DNA of 64,000 nt from the NCBI RefSeq assembly GCF_900114265.1, contig NZ_FPKV01000002.1, forward strand, positions 620,001-684,000, written 5' to 3'. Position 1 is the stretch's first letter. Each line of letters begins with the position of its first letter. Positions 47,810 through 58,299 of the stretch are shown piece after piece. The notes below the pieces were generated by a model. It searched no databases. It was given only the letters and a program-made list of their open reading frames with translations, and had not been told where the DNA came from. The DNA comes from Flaviramulus basaltis (GTDB taxonomy: Bacteria > Bacteroidota > Bacteroidia > Flavobacteriales > Flavobacteriaceae). Both the position numbers and the translations under genes were made by a program.

Positions 47810-48205
47810 ATGCTATCTAATACCCCACTAAACCTATCGGAATTACCGATTTATCAAAAAGCATTAGAAATTTTTGCCTTATCTCAAAACATTTCAATGT
47901 ACTTAAATCATGATTTATCGAACTTAAAACCCGATGGATCAGAAGATAACAATATTTATTTTTCAGGAGATATTGTACAACAATCTATCTCTTTAGCTCC
48001 AGAAATTTTAAATGCGGAACTTGAGCGTTATTCAGATAGAAAACACAGGCATATTGCTTCATTAAAACGACTTACAAATAAATTATATAAAAGCTCATAT
48101 AGACTTGAGCGTTCTAATAGTAACGGTAAAGACTTCTTACCTATTTTACGTAGCGAATTAAGAAAATTCAAGAAACTTCAAAGTTCTTGGATGATGACGC
48201 TTTAA
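47810..48205 (+). CDS. small cytosolic helical protein of unknown function
   Basis: 131 residues from the ATG at 47810, supported by the promoter box just upstream. Predominantly helical, with a basic C-terminal part (SDRKHRHIASLKRLTNKLYKS, then LRSELRKFKKLQ) that recalls four-helix-bundle proteins. No signal peptide or membrane segment. Family not recognised. Confidence 0.6.
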   Translation: MLSNTPLNLSELPIYQKALEIFALSQNISMYLNHDLSNLKPDGSEDNNIYFSGDIVQQSISLAPEILNAELERYSDRKHRHIASLKRLTNKLYKSSYRLERSNSNGKDFLPILRSELRKFKKLQSSWMMTL

Positions 48206-48215
48206 ATATTAATAT

Positions 48216-50006
48216 TTAATTAATAAAATTAAGTTCCAAAGGCTCTGGAAAATCGACTTTGCTCATAAATTTCTTAAATTGGGCATCTTCACGTAAGGGA
48301 TCCATATAAGGATCTTCTCTAAATTGTGCTAATATATTTATGTCCTTTTTGTCAAAAGCCTTTTGCAACCAAACATATGCTGAATCTTTTTTGTTTTGGT
48401 AAGCATACATCTGAGCAACTGTATATGGATATTCCGAAGCGAATTTTTCTTTATAGCTATTAACATATTTTTCACTGTCTTTTTCCTTAAATATTAAGGC
48501 GATTAGCGCCCTTGTATAGCGTTTTGAAATGTCATCAGTTTCTTGCTCTATTTCTACCATAGCCTCCTCTTGCTGTCCCAACAAAGCCAAAATCTCTGCT
48601 CTATAAGCATGGTCTGAAGGTACATAATTGGAAAATAACAAGTATTTATCCATGGCTTCCAGAGCTTTTTTATATTCCCTTGAATAAATATAAAAAGAAG
48701 AAAGCCTAAGGAAATTCAATTCATCCAAAGGGTCAATTTGTATCGCCTTTTTCAATAATTTGATTCTGTCCTCTTGAGAAATTGTTGGATAATTAGAGAC
48801 CCTGCGCAATACTTCGGCATTTTCTGAATCTAGTGTTAGTGCCTGTTGATAGTTTTGCCGTGCTTTAACATAATCCGTTTCTAAAGAAACATAATAATCT
48901 CCCATATAAGCATAAGCAATTGCATAGCTAGAATCCAGTTTTAATGCTATTTGTAGGGCTGGCATAATCTTATCTTTATCAAATAACTCCTTAGAATTAA
49001 TATAGCCATAGCCATATCTTATAATTTTAGCTTGCAATAACCACGCTGGGGCATATGACGCATCAATTGCAATCGATTCTTTAACAAGCCTTAAAGCATT
49101 AACATTCCCTTCTTTTGTATAACGCTCGTAAACATTTTTTGCCTCTAAATATTTGGTATAGGCTTCAGTATTAGCCTCCTTTATTTTTTCGTTAAGTAGA
49201 TTAGCCTCCAAATTTTTGGTTACTTCTTGTGCGATTTCATCTTGTATAGCAAAAATATCGTTCATTTTCCGGTCATAAGTTTCAGACCAAAGATGTAATC
49301 CATCTTTAACGTTGATAAGTTGAGCCGTAATTCTTAACACTTCTCCAGCCTTACGCACACTGCCTTCCAGTATATAATTTACATTAAGTTTTTCTCCTAT
49401 TTCTGTAGTAGTTGCTTCTTTACCTTTAAAATAAAAAGAAGAAGTACGGCTCAATACTTTAAGTTCTGGGTTTTTGGCTAAGTAGTTTAAAATCTCTTCA
49501 CTAATACCATCGCTAAAGTATTCTTGGTCATTCTTCGGGCTCATATCTGAAAAAGCGAGTACTGCCACAGATTTAACTACATATTCTGGTTTAGAAATAC
49601 TTGTCGCCTGTTCAAGAAATTGAGTTTCTTTTAAGCTTGCACCATTAGTATTATAGGTAGCGTAAGCATTAACCCCTAATAATATTATGGCAATCATTAG
49701 AGCCCCTATAATTATATAATTAAGACGATTGTTGGTTTTATTAACGGTAGAATACTCTGGATGTACATTCTTGGTTTTCTTGATGCCTTCTGGAGTAATC
49801 TCATATACCCAAGAAAAAATAATCCAAACAGGGAAACTAACTAAAAGAAGAACAACTATAATTTTCATTATATAAGAAGGCGCTTCAAAAGTAGATAACA
49901 GGATAGAAAAAACCTGAATAAGAATCCAAGAAAATAAGATATAAGCTAAAGCTCCTTTAAAAACATTTCGACGTTTAAGTTCATTGTAATAATTTTTAAA
50001 GCTCAT
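48216..50006 (-). CDS. membrane-anchored TolB-like / TPR protein
   Basis: 596 residues. Two transmembrane segments near the N-terminus (~20-38 and ~46-66) and a third at ~97-115, then a TolB/FlgO-like domain (~145-265; SVAVLAFSDMSPKNDQEYFSDG, SYILEGSVRK-type strand, LWSETYDRKMNDIFAIQDEIA), then at least six tetratricopeptide repeats to the C-terminus. The same domain order occurs in adenylate-cyclase-like and CadC-like proteins, but no cyclase or DNA-binding domain is present. Probably a protein-interaction scaffold at the membrane; role unknown. Confidence 0.75.
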   Translation of the reverse strand: MSFKNYYNELKRRNVFKGALAYILFSWILIQVFSILLSTFEAPSYIMKIIVVLLLVSFPVWIIFSWVYEITPEGIKKTKNVHPEYSTVNKTNNRLNYIIIGALMIAIILLGVNAYATYNTNGASLKETQFLEQATSISKPEYVVKSVAVLAFSDMSPKNDQEYFSDGISEEILNYLAKNPELKVLSRTSSFYFKGKEATTTEIGEKLNVNYILEGSVRKAGEVLRITAQLINVKDGLHLWSETYDRKMNDIFAIQDEIAQEVTKNLEANLLNEKIKEANTEAYTKYLEAKNVYERYTKEGNVNALRLVKESIAIDASYAPAWLLQAKIIRYGYGYINSKELFDKDKIMPALQIALKLDSSYAIAYAYMGDYYVSLETDYVKARQNYQQALTLDSENAEVLRRVSNYPTISQEDRIKLLKKAIQIDPLDELNFLRLSSFYIYSREYKKALEAMDKYLLFSNYVPSDHAYRAEILALLGQQEEAMVEIEQETDDISKRYTRALIALIFKEKDSEKYVNSYKEKFASEYPYTVAQMYAYQNKKDSAYVWLQKAFDKKDINILAQFREDPYMDPLREDAQFKKFMSKVDFPEPLELNFIN

Positions 50007-50137
50007 AATTAGAAGTTAGCTTCATTAAAAATATAAAATTTGTTTTAATAAACAAGTGGTTTACTGTTGCATTTCAATTATTTATGCAATTTCATCAAAA
50101 TGTATTCAAAAATAATTCTTAAAAATTCGCTATAAAA

Positions 50138-50160
50138 AACCCCGAAACAACTGTTTCAGG
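50138..50160 (-). terminator. terminator of icmF
   Basis: Imperfect stem (ccgaaaca / tgtttcagg, one bulged base) followed on the minus strand by a run of T at 50134-50139, 28 bp after the icmF stop. Confidence 0.7.
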
Positions 50161-50187
50161 ATTCTTTTCGTATAAATTACTTTCTTC

Positions 50188-53100
50188 TTACATATTTCTG
50201 CGATACTGACCTCCTACTTCAAATAATGCCGAAGTAATTTCACCTAAAGAACACACTTTACAAACATCCATTAAAGCTTCAAAAATATTCTCGTTGTGAA
50301 TAGCTTTCACTTGAAGATCCTTCAATAAATCTTTGGTATCATTTGCTTTATGAAGATTTTCTAAAGTTTTTATTTGGAATCGTTTCTCTTCTTCTGTTGC
50401 ACGAATCACTTCCGCAGGTATAACCGTTGGTGAACCTTTAGAACTCAAAAACGTATTTACACCAATAATTGGGAAATCACCATTATGCTTTAACGTTTCA
50501 TAATACAAACTTTCTTCTTGTATTTTACTGCGTTGATACATTGTTTCCATGGCACCAAGAACGCCGCCACGTTCTGTAATTCTATCGAATTCCAATAACA
50601 CAGCTTCTTCAACCAAATCGGTTAACTCTTCAATGATAAACGAACCTTGAATTGGGTTTTCATTCTTTGCTAAACCTAATTCTTTATTGATGATTAACTG
50701 AATCGCCATCGCACGACGTACAGATTCTTCTGTTGGTGTTGTAATCGCTTCATCATATGCATTGGTGTGTAGTGAATTACAGTTGTCATAAATCGCGTAT
50801 AGAGCTTGAAGCGTTGTTCGAATATCGTTAAAATCAATTTCCTGAGCGTGTAAACTACGCCCGGAAGTTTGAATATGATATTTAAGCATTTGCGCTCTAG
50901 CATTTGCTCCATATTTATTTTTCATAGCTTTTGCCCAAATTTTACGAGCAACACGACCAATTACAGCATATTCAGGATCGATTCCATTTGAAAAGAAGAA
51001 TGATAAGTTTGGACCAAATTTATTGATGTCCATGCCACGGCTTAAGTAATACTCCACGTAAGTGAAACCATTAGATAACGTTAATGCTAATTGTGTAATT
51101 GGATTTGCACCAGCTTCAGCAATATGATATCCAGAAATAGATACTGAATAGAAGTTACGTACATTATTTTCGATAAAATATTCTTGCACGTCTCCCATTA
51201 AACGCAATGCGAATTCTGTAGAGAAAATACAGGTGTTTTGTGCTTGATCTTCTTTTAAAATATCAGCTTGAACCGTTCCTCTAACTTGAGCAATAGTGTT
51301 CTTTTTAATTTCAGCATAAACGTCTGCAGGTAAAACTTGATCTCCAGTAACACCCAAAAGCATTAAACCTAAACCATTGTTTCCTTCTGGTAAATCGCCA
51401 TTATAAGAAGGACGCGTTTTGCCTTTATAGATTTTAGCAATTTTGGCTTGTACTTCTTTTTCTAAACTGTTTTCTTTAATGTAAAACTCACATTGTTGGT
51501 CGATGGCAGCATTCATAAAGAAACCTAATAACATAGGTGCGGGACCATTAATAGTCATACTTACAGATGTCATAACATTTGCTAAATCGAAACCAGAATA
51601 CAATTTCTTCGCATCGTCTAAACAACAAATTGAAACGCCTGCATTACCTATTTTGCCATAAATATCTGGACGTAAATCTGGATCGTTACCATAAAGCGTT
51701 ACACTATCGAAAGCTGTAGATAAGCGTTTTGCTGGTAAACCTGCACTTACATAATGAAAACGTCTGTTTGTACGCTCTGGACCTCCTTCACCAGCAAACA
51801 TTCGGGCTGGATCTTCGCCTGTACGTTTAAATGGATATAATCCTGATGTATAAGGAAATTCACCAGGTACATTTTCTTGCAAACACCATTTTAAAATATC
51901 TCCCCAAGCTTGATATTTTGGTAAAGCTACTTTTGGTATTTGTGAGTGTGATAACGACTCTGTATGCGTTTCTATTTTGATTTCCTTACCTCTTACTCTA
52001 AATGAATAGATAGGATTTTTGTATTTATTTACTTTTTCGTTCCAACCTGTAATTACTTCCCAATTGTAAGGATCTAGGTTTAGTTTTACACGATTGAATT
52101 CTTGAATTAAAAGATTTAAAAATTCTTTATCAGTGTCATTCTTAGCTTGTCGAAAAATCGCTTCTTCATCTAATCCAAACTTACTGAGATGAGATTTCTC
52201 ACTTTCGTTCGAAATGACAGCAACAGAGCAAATTGTTTTATAAATTCCGTATAATTTCTGAGCTACTTCAACTTGCTCATTTGCAGTTTTATCGTAAGCT
52301 CTATTATTTTCAGAAATTTCAGATAAGTAACGTGTTCTACTTGGAGGAATAACGAAAATCTTCTCGCTCATTTCTTCTGAAATCTTAAAGGTAGATTTCA
52401 ACTCTGAGTCGGTTTTTTCAACCAACTTATCTATAATCGCTTTGTAAAGCGTATTCATTCCTGGATCGTTGAATTGTGACGCAATAGTTCCGTAAACTGG
52501 CAATTCATCTTGAGGAATATCCCAAAGATTATTGTTACGCATGTATTGTTTTTTTACATCGCGTAATGCATCAAGTGAACCACGTTTATCGAATTTATTA
52601 ATCGCAACCAAATCTGCAAAATCAAGCATATCAATTTTTTCCAATTGTGTAGCTGCTCCAAATTCTGGAGTCATTACGTAAAGAGATACATCAGAATGTT
52701 CTATAATTTCGGTATCTGATTGCCCAATTCCTGAAGTCTCCAAAATAATTAAATCGTATTCGGCAGCTTTTAAAACTTCAACGGCTTCATTCACATATTT
52801 TGATAATGCTAAATTAGATTGACGTGTAGCCAAACTACGCATATACACTCTTGGATTATTAATAGCATTCATACGAATACGATCACCAAGTAAAGCACCA
52901 CCTGTTTTACGTTTTGAAGGATCAACCGAAACTATTCCAACTGTTTTTTCTGGAAAATCAATTAAAAAACGACGCACCAATTCATCAACTAAAGATGATT
53001 TACCTGCGCCACCAGTTCCTGTAATACCTAAAACTGGTGTTTTAGAATTCTTATTTTTTGCATGAATTTTTTCTAAGGTTTCTTTCGCTACTTCTGGATA

Positions 53101-53625
53101 GTTTTCTGCTGAAGAAATTACTCTTGCAATTGCTTTTGAATTTTTCTTTGAAAGATTTTCTATTTCACCATTTAATTGATCACCAATTGCATAATCAGAT
53201 TTTTCAACCAAATCATTAATCATACCTTGCAACCCCATTTCTCGACCATCATCTGGCGAGTAAATACGAGAAATACCATAATCCATCAAATCTTTAATTT
53301 CTGAAGGCAAAATAACGCCGCCGCCGCCGCCAAAAATTTTAATATGCTCTGCTCCTCTTTCTTTTAAAAGGTCGTACATATATTTAAAATATTCATTATG
53401 TCCTCCTTGATATGAGGTTAAACAAATGGCATTTACATCTTCTTGAATGGCTGTATTTACAACTTCCTCAACACTTCTATCGTGCCCTAAATGAATCACT
53501 TCAACACCTGTGGCTTGAATAATTCGACGCATAATATTAATGGAAGCATCATGTCCGTCAAAAAGTGATGCTGCGGTAACTATACGTACTTTGTGTTTAG
53601 GTTTATAAGAAGCTTGTTGTTTCAT
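50188..53625 (-). CDS. icmF: fused isobutyryl-CoA mutase (IcmF)
   Basis: 1145 residues in the IcmF order. B12-binding domain (~12-140, H25 in LFDGHDAS, then LTSYQGG and FGGGGGVI); MeaB-like GTPase chaperone (~195-440, P-loop [12 protein letters not shown]); a linker; and the acyl-CoA mutase domain (~560-1110). The substrate segment PFTSG-like [15 protein letters not shown] with PFKR is the IcmF type rather than the methylmalonyl-CoA mutase type. It interconverts isobutyryl- and butyryl-CoA using adenosylcobalamin. The linker contains a repeat element (52134-52219). Stands alone, no partner genes. Confidence 0.92.
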   Translation of the reverse strand: MKQQASYKPKHKVRIVTAASLFDGHDASINIMRRIIQATGVEVIHLGHDRSVEEVVNTAIQEDVNAICLTSYQGGHNEYFKYMYDLLKERGAEHIKIFGGGGGVILPSEIKDLMDYGISRIYSPDDGREMGLQGMINDLVEKSDYAIGDQLNGEIENLSKKNSKAIARVISSAENYPEVAKETLEKIHAKNKNSKTPVLGITGTGGAGKSSLVDELVRRFLIDFPEKTVGIVSVDPSKRKTGGALLGDRIRMNAINNPRVYMRSLATRQSNLALSKYVNEAVEVLKAAEYDLIILETSGIGQSDTEIIEHSDVSLYVMTPEFGAATQLEKIDMLDFADLVAINKFDKRGSLDALRDVKKQYMRNNNLWDIPQDELPVYGTIASQFNDPGMNTLYKAIIDKLVEKTDSELKSTFKISEEMSEKIFVIPPSRTRYLSEISENNRAYDKTANEQVEVAQKLYGIYKTICSVAVISNESEKSHLSKFGLDEEAIFRQAKNDTDKEFLNLLIQEFNRVKLNLDPYNWEVITGWNEKVNKYKNPIYSFRVRGKEIKIETHTESLSHSQIPKVALPKYQAWGDILKWCLQENVPGEFPYTSGLYPFKRTGEDPARMFAGEGGPERTNRRFHYVSAGLPAKRLSTAFDSVTLYGNDPDLRPDIYGKIGNAGVSICCLDDAKKLYSGFDLANVMTSVSMTINGPAPMLLGFFMNAAIDQQCEFYIKENSLEKEVQAKIAKIYKGKTRPSYNGDLPEGNNGLGLMLLGVTGDQVLPADVYAEIKKNTIAQVRGTVQADILKEDQAQNTCIFSTEFALRLMGDVQEYFIENNVRNFYSVSISGYHIAEAGANPITQLALTLSNGFTYVEYYLSRGMDINKFGPNLSFFFSNGIDPEYAVIGRVARKIWAKAMKNKYGANARAQMLKYHIQTSGRSLHAQEIDFNDIRTTLQALYAIYDNCNSLHTNAYDEAITTPTEESVRRAMAIQLIINKELGLAKNENPIQGSFIIEELTDLVEEAVLLEFDRITERGGVLGAMETMYQRSKIQEESLYYETLKHNGDFPIIGVNTFLSSKGSPTVIPAEVIRATEEEKRFQIKTLENLHKANDTKDLLKDLQVKAIHNENIFEALMDVCKVCSLGEITSALFEVGGQYRRNM
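52134..52219 (-). repeat. 86-bp palindromic repeat element inserted in icmF
   Basis: Ends are exact inverted copies (TGTCATT at 52134-52140, AATGACA at 52213-52219), with secondary matches inside: gcttgtcgaaaaatc on one side and gagatttctcactttcgttcg on the other. This end pattern is familiar from intergenic repeats of flavobacterial genomes. It is translated in frame as about residues 469-498 of IcmF ([15 protein letters not shown] ... FRQAKND), in the linker before the mutase domain. No clear target-site duplication. Confidence 0.7.
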
Positions 53626-53771
53626 TCGTAAAGATTATTGAATTTTAGTAGCGCAATTTACGAAATATTCAAAAAAATAAAGGGTTTACATAAAATTATC
53701 TAAAATCATATTGTAAATTCTACAGTATATGATTTTTAAACTAATTTTGAAGACATAAGATTACAAATCTC

Positions 53772-54626
53772 ATGAATAAAATTACCATTTTAATACACTG
53801 TAAAGATCAACCTGGTATCATAGCATCGGTTACCAATTTTATTGCAAATAAAGGCGGAAATATTGTCTATATAGACCAACATGTTGATAGGGAGCAAAAT
53901 ATCTTTTTCATGAGATTAGAAAGCGAGTTTTCTACTGAATTATTATCTACAGATGCTTTTAAAATTGCATTTAAAGAAACTTTAGCCGACAGATTTGAAA
54001 TGAAATGGCGCATATATTCTTCTGAAATAAAACCAAAAATGGCTTTATTTATTTCTAAATATGACCATTGTTTATATGATTTATTAGGACGCTATAATTC
54101 TGGAGAACTTAATTTAGAAATTCCTTTTATTATTAGTAATCATATTGATTTAAAGCCTATTGCTGATAATTTTAAAATTCCTTTCTATCATATACCAGTT
54201 ACTAAAGACACTAAAGAAGAAGCGGAAAACAAACAATTGGAACTTTTAGAAAAACACCAAATAGATTTTATAGTACTTGCTCGTTACATGCAAATTGTTT
54301 CTAGCAAATTAATTAGCAAATACCCAAACAAGATAATTAATATTCATCATTCTTTCTTACCTGCTTTTGTTGGAGCAAAACCATATCATTCCGCATTTAA
54401 ACGTGGTGTTAAAATTATTGGAGCTACAAGTCATTATGTAACTGAAGAGTTAGATGCAGGCCCAATTATAGATCAAGATGTTACTCGTGTCACTCACGCA
54501 CATTCTATTCAAGATTTAATTGCTAAAGGTCGTGATTTAGAAAAAATTGTTTTGTCTAACGCTGTTAAACTTCATTCTAACAGGAAAGTCATGGTTTTTA
54601 ATAATAAAACGGTTATTTTTTCATAG
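53772..54626 (+). CDS. purU: formyltetrahydrofolate deformylase
   Basis: 284 residues. N-terminal ACT domain (~1-80, ILIHCKDQPGIIASVTNFI) and formyltransferase-fold C-terminal domain with RYMQIVS, INIHHSFLPAFVGAKPYHSAF (shown here for position ~193-213) and the catalytic Asp region ELDAGPIIDQDV. Releases formate from 10-formyl-THF, balancing one-carbon units and feeding purine synthesis. Single gene. Confidence 0.94.
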   Translation: MNKITILIHCKDQPGIIASVTNFIANKGGNIVYIDQHVDREQNIFFMRLESEFSTELLSTDAFKIAFKETLADRFEMKWRIYSSEIKPKMALFISKYDHCLYDLLGRYNSGELNLEIPFIISNHIDLKPIADNFKIPFYHIPVTKDTKEEAENKQLELLEKHQIDFIVLARYMQIVSSKLISKYPNKIINIHHSFLPAFVGAKPYHSAFKRGVKIIGATSHYVTEELDAGPIIDQDVTRVTHAHSIQDLIAKGRDLEKIVLSNAVKLHSNRKVMVFNNKTVIFS

Positions 54627-54687
54627 TTGTTGGATTAAAAGTCTATAAGGCTTGTTGTTTAAGAAAGTTTCATGTTTAAAATATATA

Positions 54688-54695
54688 TATATTTG
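54688..54695 (+). promoter_or_regulatory. -7 promoter box of the DUF4197 gene
   Basis: TATATTTG, full match to TAnnTTTG, 22 bp before the ATG at 54718. It excludes the upstream in-frame start at 54652. Confidence 0.6.
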
Positions 54696-54717
54696 TAAAC
54701 ACACTAAACCCCAAACT

Positions 54718-55422
54718 ATGATACGTAAATTTTTAGCCGTTATATTGATTTTTAATCTTACTGCATGTGCAGAATTACAGCAAGTTGTTAATCAATTACC
54801 ACAAGGAGGAGCTATAGGAAATAATGAAATTGCTTCTGGTTTAAGACAAGCCTTAGATTTAGGAATAGATAAACAGGTTTCTAAACTTACACAAACAGAT
54901 GGTTTCTTTAAAAATGAATTGGTAAAAATTTTATTACCAGAAGAATTACAGAAAGTTGACAAAGCTTTAAGAGATATTGGTTTAAGTAAATTAGCAGATG
55001 AAGGTTTAAAAGTATTAAATAGAGCTGCAGAGGATGCTGTAAAAGAAGCAACTCCCATTTTTATTGATGCTGTAAAAGGAATAACCTTTGCAGATGCTAA
55101 AAATATTTTGTTAGGAAATGACGATGCTGCAACACAATATTTAACCTCTAAAACACAAACGGCACTTTATGATAAATTTAATCCGGTTATAAAAAACTCT
55201 TTTAGTAAAGTAGGAGCAGATGAAATTTGGAGTAATTTAATAAACAAATACAACACAATTCCTTTTACCAATAATGTAAACCCAGACTTAACAGATTATG
55301 TTACTGGAGAAGCTTTAAAAGGTGTTTATACAATGATTGGCGTTGAAGAAAAAGAAATACGCACAAAACTATCTTCTAGAACCACAGATTTATTAAGAAA
55401 AGTTTTTGCTCTTCAGGATTAA
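54718..55422 (+). CDS. DUF4197 family lipoprotein
   Basis: 234 residues from the ATG at 54718 (MIRKFLAVILIF). Lipoprotein signal with lipobox LTAC (Cys near 17), then the DUF4197 helical domain (EIASGLRQALDLGIDKQVSKL, FADAKNILLGNDDAATQYL, DYVTGEALKG). Anchored in the envelope; function unknown. The in-frame start further upstream precedes the promoter box and is rejected. Confidence 0.85.
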   Translation: MIRKFLAVILIFNLTACAELQQVVNQLPQGGAIGNNEIASGLRQALDLGIDKQVSKLTQTDGFFKNELVKILLPEELQKVDKALRDIGLSKLADEGLKVLNRAAEDAVKEATPIFIDAVKGITFADAKNILLGNDDAATQYLTSKTQTALYDKFNPVIKNSFSKVGADEIWSNLINKYNTIPFTNNVNPDLTDYVTGEALKGVYTMIGVEEKEIRTKLSSRTTDLLRKVFALQD

Positions 55423-55544
55423 AATATTCATATTACAGCTAGCAAAAATTAAATTCAAATGCTTAATTGACTAAATTAAATCATAAAAAAAAAATTTTTC
55501 AATAAAAAAAATGTATATTTAAGTACTTGTTTATTAGTTTTTCA

Positions 55545-55745
55545 ATGAATAGAACTGACGATATAAAAACCCAAGAAATCAAACTTAACCAAAGGTATAA
55601 GCAACTTATAGAACTTGCTTATAATTTTCGTCAAACTGATTCTGCTTTAAGTGATATTTCAGAATTCAGAGCTATTAAACTACTTAATAAGCTAAATAGA
55701 TTAAAATATCTTTCAAGAGAAGTTAAGCAACATATTACTTCTTAA
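55545..55745 (+). CDS. small charged helical protein
   Basis: 66 residues from the ATG at 55545; an in-frame TTG 18 bases upstream is less likely. Helical and basic (KLNQRYKQLIELAYNF, LNKLNRLKYLSREVKQH). No signal peptide. Family not recognised. A second small gene follows 78 bp later. Confidence 0.5.
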   Translation: MNRTDDIKTQEIKLNQRYKQLIELAYNFRQTDSALSDISEFRAIKLLNKLNRLKYLSREVKQHITS

Positions 55746-55823
55746 TTTTTTAGTAATTCTTTAACCTTTCCATTACGTCTAAAATTCAGATATACACGTA
55801 CTTTATATATAAAAAAGAACGAT

Positions 55824-55973
55824 ATGAATTCCCATTTTTGTAAAGTTGGTAAAATTAAACCAAACCTAAATAAGCTAATTAGCTTAAAAGAATTAGAAAA
55901 TATAATTGCAAATTTTGTTGAAGATGTTAGTAAAGTTGAATATGACGAAGGTTTTGAATCAGTTTCTATTTAA
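55824..55973 (+). CDS. 49-residue small protein
   Basis: ATG at 55824 to TAA at 55971-55973: [20 protein letters not shown], followed by an acidic helix ending DEGFESVSI. Basic N-terminal half and acidic C-terminal half. Its stop overlaps by 4 bp the end of the convergent pyrF gene. No homologue recognised; it could be a chance reading frame, but codon use and composition resemble the neighbours. Confidence 0.4.
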   Translation: MNSHFCKVGKIKPNLNKLISLKELENIIANFVEDVSKVEYDEGFESVSI

Positions 55974-56782
55974 TTGATAAAGCCTTCCATTTCCTTCTGC
56001 ATATCACTTGCTTTTACAGCTGCGGCTTGCGCAAAATCTTCTTTATTTGAGGCATAAATAATTCCTCTTGAAGAATTAATTAACAAGCCTATATTAGCAC
56101 TCATGCCGTATTTACAAACGTCGTGCAAATTCCCACCTTGTGCACCTACTCCAGGAACTAATAAAAAACTATCTGGTATAATTTTTCTAATGTCTGCAAA
56201 ATACTCAGCTTTTGTTGCTCCAACTACATACATTAAATTATGAGAATTCTCCCATGTTTTAGAAGTCTCTAAAACGTGTTTATAAAGTTCTTTTCCTTCA
56301 ATTGTTTTTGTTTGAAAATCAAACGCTCCTTGATTTGATGTTAAGGCTAAAAGAATGGTATGCTTATTTTCAAAGGCCAAAAAAGGTTCAACTGAATCTT
56401 TCCCCATATAAGGTGCCACAGTAACAGAATCGAACGCTAAATCTTCAAAAAATGCTTTAGCATACATACTGCTAGTATTTCCTATATCGCCACGTTTGGC
56501 ATCTGCGATTGTGAAAATTTCTGGATGTTTATCGTTTATGTAATTAATTGTTTTTTCTAAAGATTTCCACCCCTTTAATCCGTATGCTTCATAAAACGCT
56601 GTATTAGGTTTATAAGCTACACACAGATGATGTGTTGCATCAATAATAGATTTATTGAAGGCAAAAATAGGATCTTCCTCTTTTAATAAATGTTTTGGAA
56701 TTTTATTTAAATCTACATCTAATCCTATACATAGAAAGGATTTCTTTTTTCGAATTTGAGATATGAGTTGGTTTGTTGTCAT
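55970..56782 (-). CDS. pyrF: orotidine 5'-phosphate decarboxylase
   Basis: 270 residues, the longer subfamily 2 form. Catalytic motif [10 protein letters not shown] near residue 93, start segment [15 protein letters not shown], and the phosphate-binding VPGVGAQGG near 205. Final step of UMP synthesis. Lies downstream of prfA on the same strand, separated by a short hairpin. Confidence 0.95.
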   Translation of the reverse strand: MTTNQLISQIRKKKSFLCIGLDVDLNKIPKHLLKEEDPIFAFNKSIIDATHHLCVAYKPNTAFYEAYGLKGWKSLEKTINYINDKHPEIFTIADAKRGDIGNTSSMYAKAFFEDLAFDSVTVAPYMGKDSVEPFLAFENKHTILLALTSNQGAFDFQTKTIEGKELYKHVLETSKTWENSHNLMYVVGATKAEYFADIRKIIPDSFLLVPGVGAQGGNLHDVCKYGMSANIGLLINSSRGIIYASNKEDFAQAAAVKASDMQKEMEGFIN

Positions 56783-56792
56783 ATATAAAAAA

Positions 56793-56807
56793 GCCTCAAG
56801 AAGAGGC
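56793..56807 (-). terminator. short hairpin between prfA and pyrF
   Basis: 5-bp GC stem (gcctc / gaggc), 5-nt loop, then T-rich on the minus strand. Probably partial termination after prfA. Confidence 0.45.
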
Positions 56808-56815
56808 CGTTATTT

Positions 56816-57892
56816 TTAAATCATATCACTATTAGCTTTTAACTTTTCGGTGTTTTCAGCTAACATTAGTTCGTCTATTATTCTTTGAATATCTCCATTT
56901 ACAATATTAGATAAATCATAAAGTGTCAATCCAATTCTATGGTCTGTAACACGTCCTTGTGGATAATTATAAGTTCTAATTTTAGCACTTCTATCCCCAG
57001 AAGAAACCATACTACCACGTTTTTCTGCATCTTCAGCATTTTTCTTTGCCAGCTCCATTTCGTATAAACGTGAACGCAATACTTTAAAAGCTTTCTCTTT
57101 ATTTTTATGCTGCGACTTTTGATCTTGACATTGCGCTACCAAACCTGTTGGTATATGTGTTAAACGCACTGCTGAATAAGTTGTATTTACCGATTGACCT
57201 CCTGGACCAGAAGAACAGAAAAAATCAATTCTTACTTCTTTTGGGTTTATCTCTACATCAAACTCTTCAGCTTCTGGAAATACCATAACCGTTGCTGCAC
57301 TAGTGTGAACACGACCTTGAGTTTCGGTTTGTGGTACACGTTGTACTCGATGTACACCAGCTTCAAACTTTAAAGTTCCATAAACATCATCACCAGTAAC
57401 CTCAAATTGAATTTCTTTAAAACCTCCATTTGTTCCTTCACTAAAATCTACAGTATCAACTCTCCAGCCTTTACTTTCACAGTATTTAGTATACATTCTA
57501 AACAAATCTCCAGCAAAAATACTAGCTTCATCACCACCGGTTCCTGCACGTAATTCTACAACTGCATTTTTAGCATCTTCAGGGTCTTTTGGAATTAAAA
57601 GTACTTTTATTTCTTCTTCTAATTTTGGAATTCCTTCTTTGGCTTCATCATATTGCATTTTTGCCATATCTACCATTTCTGGATCACTAGCGTCTGCAAT
57701 TATTTCTTCAGCTTCTGTTAAATTATTGGTAAACTCAATATATTGCTCGCGTTTATCCATAAGAATTCGCAAGTCTTTATACTCTCTATTTAAATCAACA
57801 TAGCGCTTTTGGTCTGATATAATATCTGGTTGAATAATTAAATCACTAACCTCATCAAAACGTTGTTTTACTATTTGTAATTTCTCTAACAT
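56816..57892 (-). CDS. prfA: peptide chain release factor 1
   Basis: 358 residues. GGQ motif in [10 protein letters not shown] (~228-237), tripeptide anticodon position in RVPQTETQG (~189; usual PxT form), and the long helical domain 1 (1-100). Terminates translation at UAA and UAG. Its modifying enzyme prmC is at 20.5 kb. Confidence 0.96.
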   Translation of the reverse strand: MLEKLQIVKQRFDEVSDLIIQPDIISDQKRYVDLNREYKDLRILMDKREQYIEFTNNLTEAEEIIADASDPEMVDMAKMQYDEAKEGIPKLEEEIKVLLIPKDPEDAKNAVVELRAGTGGDEASIFAGDLFRMYTKYCESKGWRVDTVDFSEGTNGGFKEIQFEVTGDDVYGTLKFEAGVHRVQRVPQTETQGRVHTSAATVMVFPEAEEFDVEINPKEVRIDFFCSSGPGGQSVNTTYSAVRLTHIPTGLVAQCQDQKSQHKNKEKAFKVLRSRLYEMELAKKNAEDAEKRGSMVSSGDRSAKIRTYNYPQGRVTDHRIGLTLYDLSNIVNGDIQRIIDELMLAENTEKLKANSDMI

Positions 57893-58011
57893 CTGCCTTT
57901 TTTAATTGGGAATCAAAAATACGATAATTTATGAATTTTATGTAATTACAAACGACTGTAATAGTTGTATATTAAAAATATTCTTTAATAAATCACGTTA
58001 TCATAGATACT

Positions 58012-58299
58012 ATGCAGCAATTTTTTTCCATATTCACTTTTTATAGACCATTTATTTTATGGTCTATAGGTATAAATATGATGCTTTCTTTTTTTAAATA
58101 TGATATTATACCAATTCTTATTTTAAAGTTTTTATTAGTTATTTTTTTGTGGTATTTTTTAAATGAAACTCAAGCAAAACGAAAATTGATATTTTATAAA
58201 AACTTAGGCATTTCAACATTAAAGTTGTTTTCACTACTTTACTTTATCGATTTAATTTTTTCTCTACCTTTTCTTATCATTTTGAAAGAATTTATATGA
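58012..58299 (+). CDS. small three-helix membrane protein next to an ABC ATPase
   Basis: 95 residues with three hydrophobic segments (~12-30, ~36-52, ~68-88). Overlaps the next gene by 4 bp (ATGA), so it is very likely made together with the ABC ATPase as its membrane partner. No family recognised. Confidence 0.6.
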   Translation: MQQFFSIFTFYRPFILWSIGINMMLSFFKYDIIPILILKFLLVIFLWYFLNETQAKRKLIFYKNLGISTLKLFSLLYFIDLIFSLPFLIILKEFI

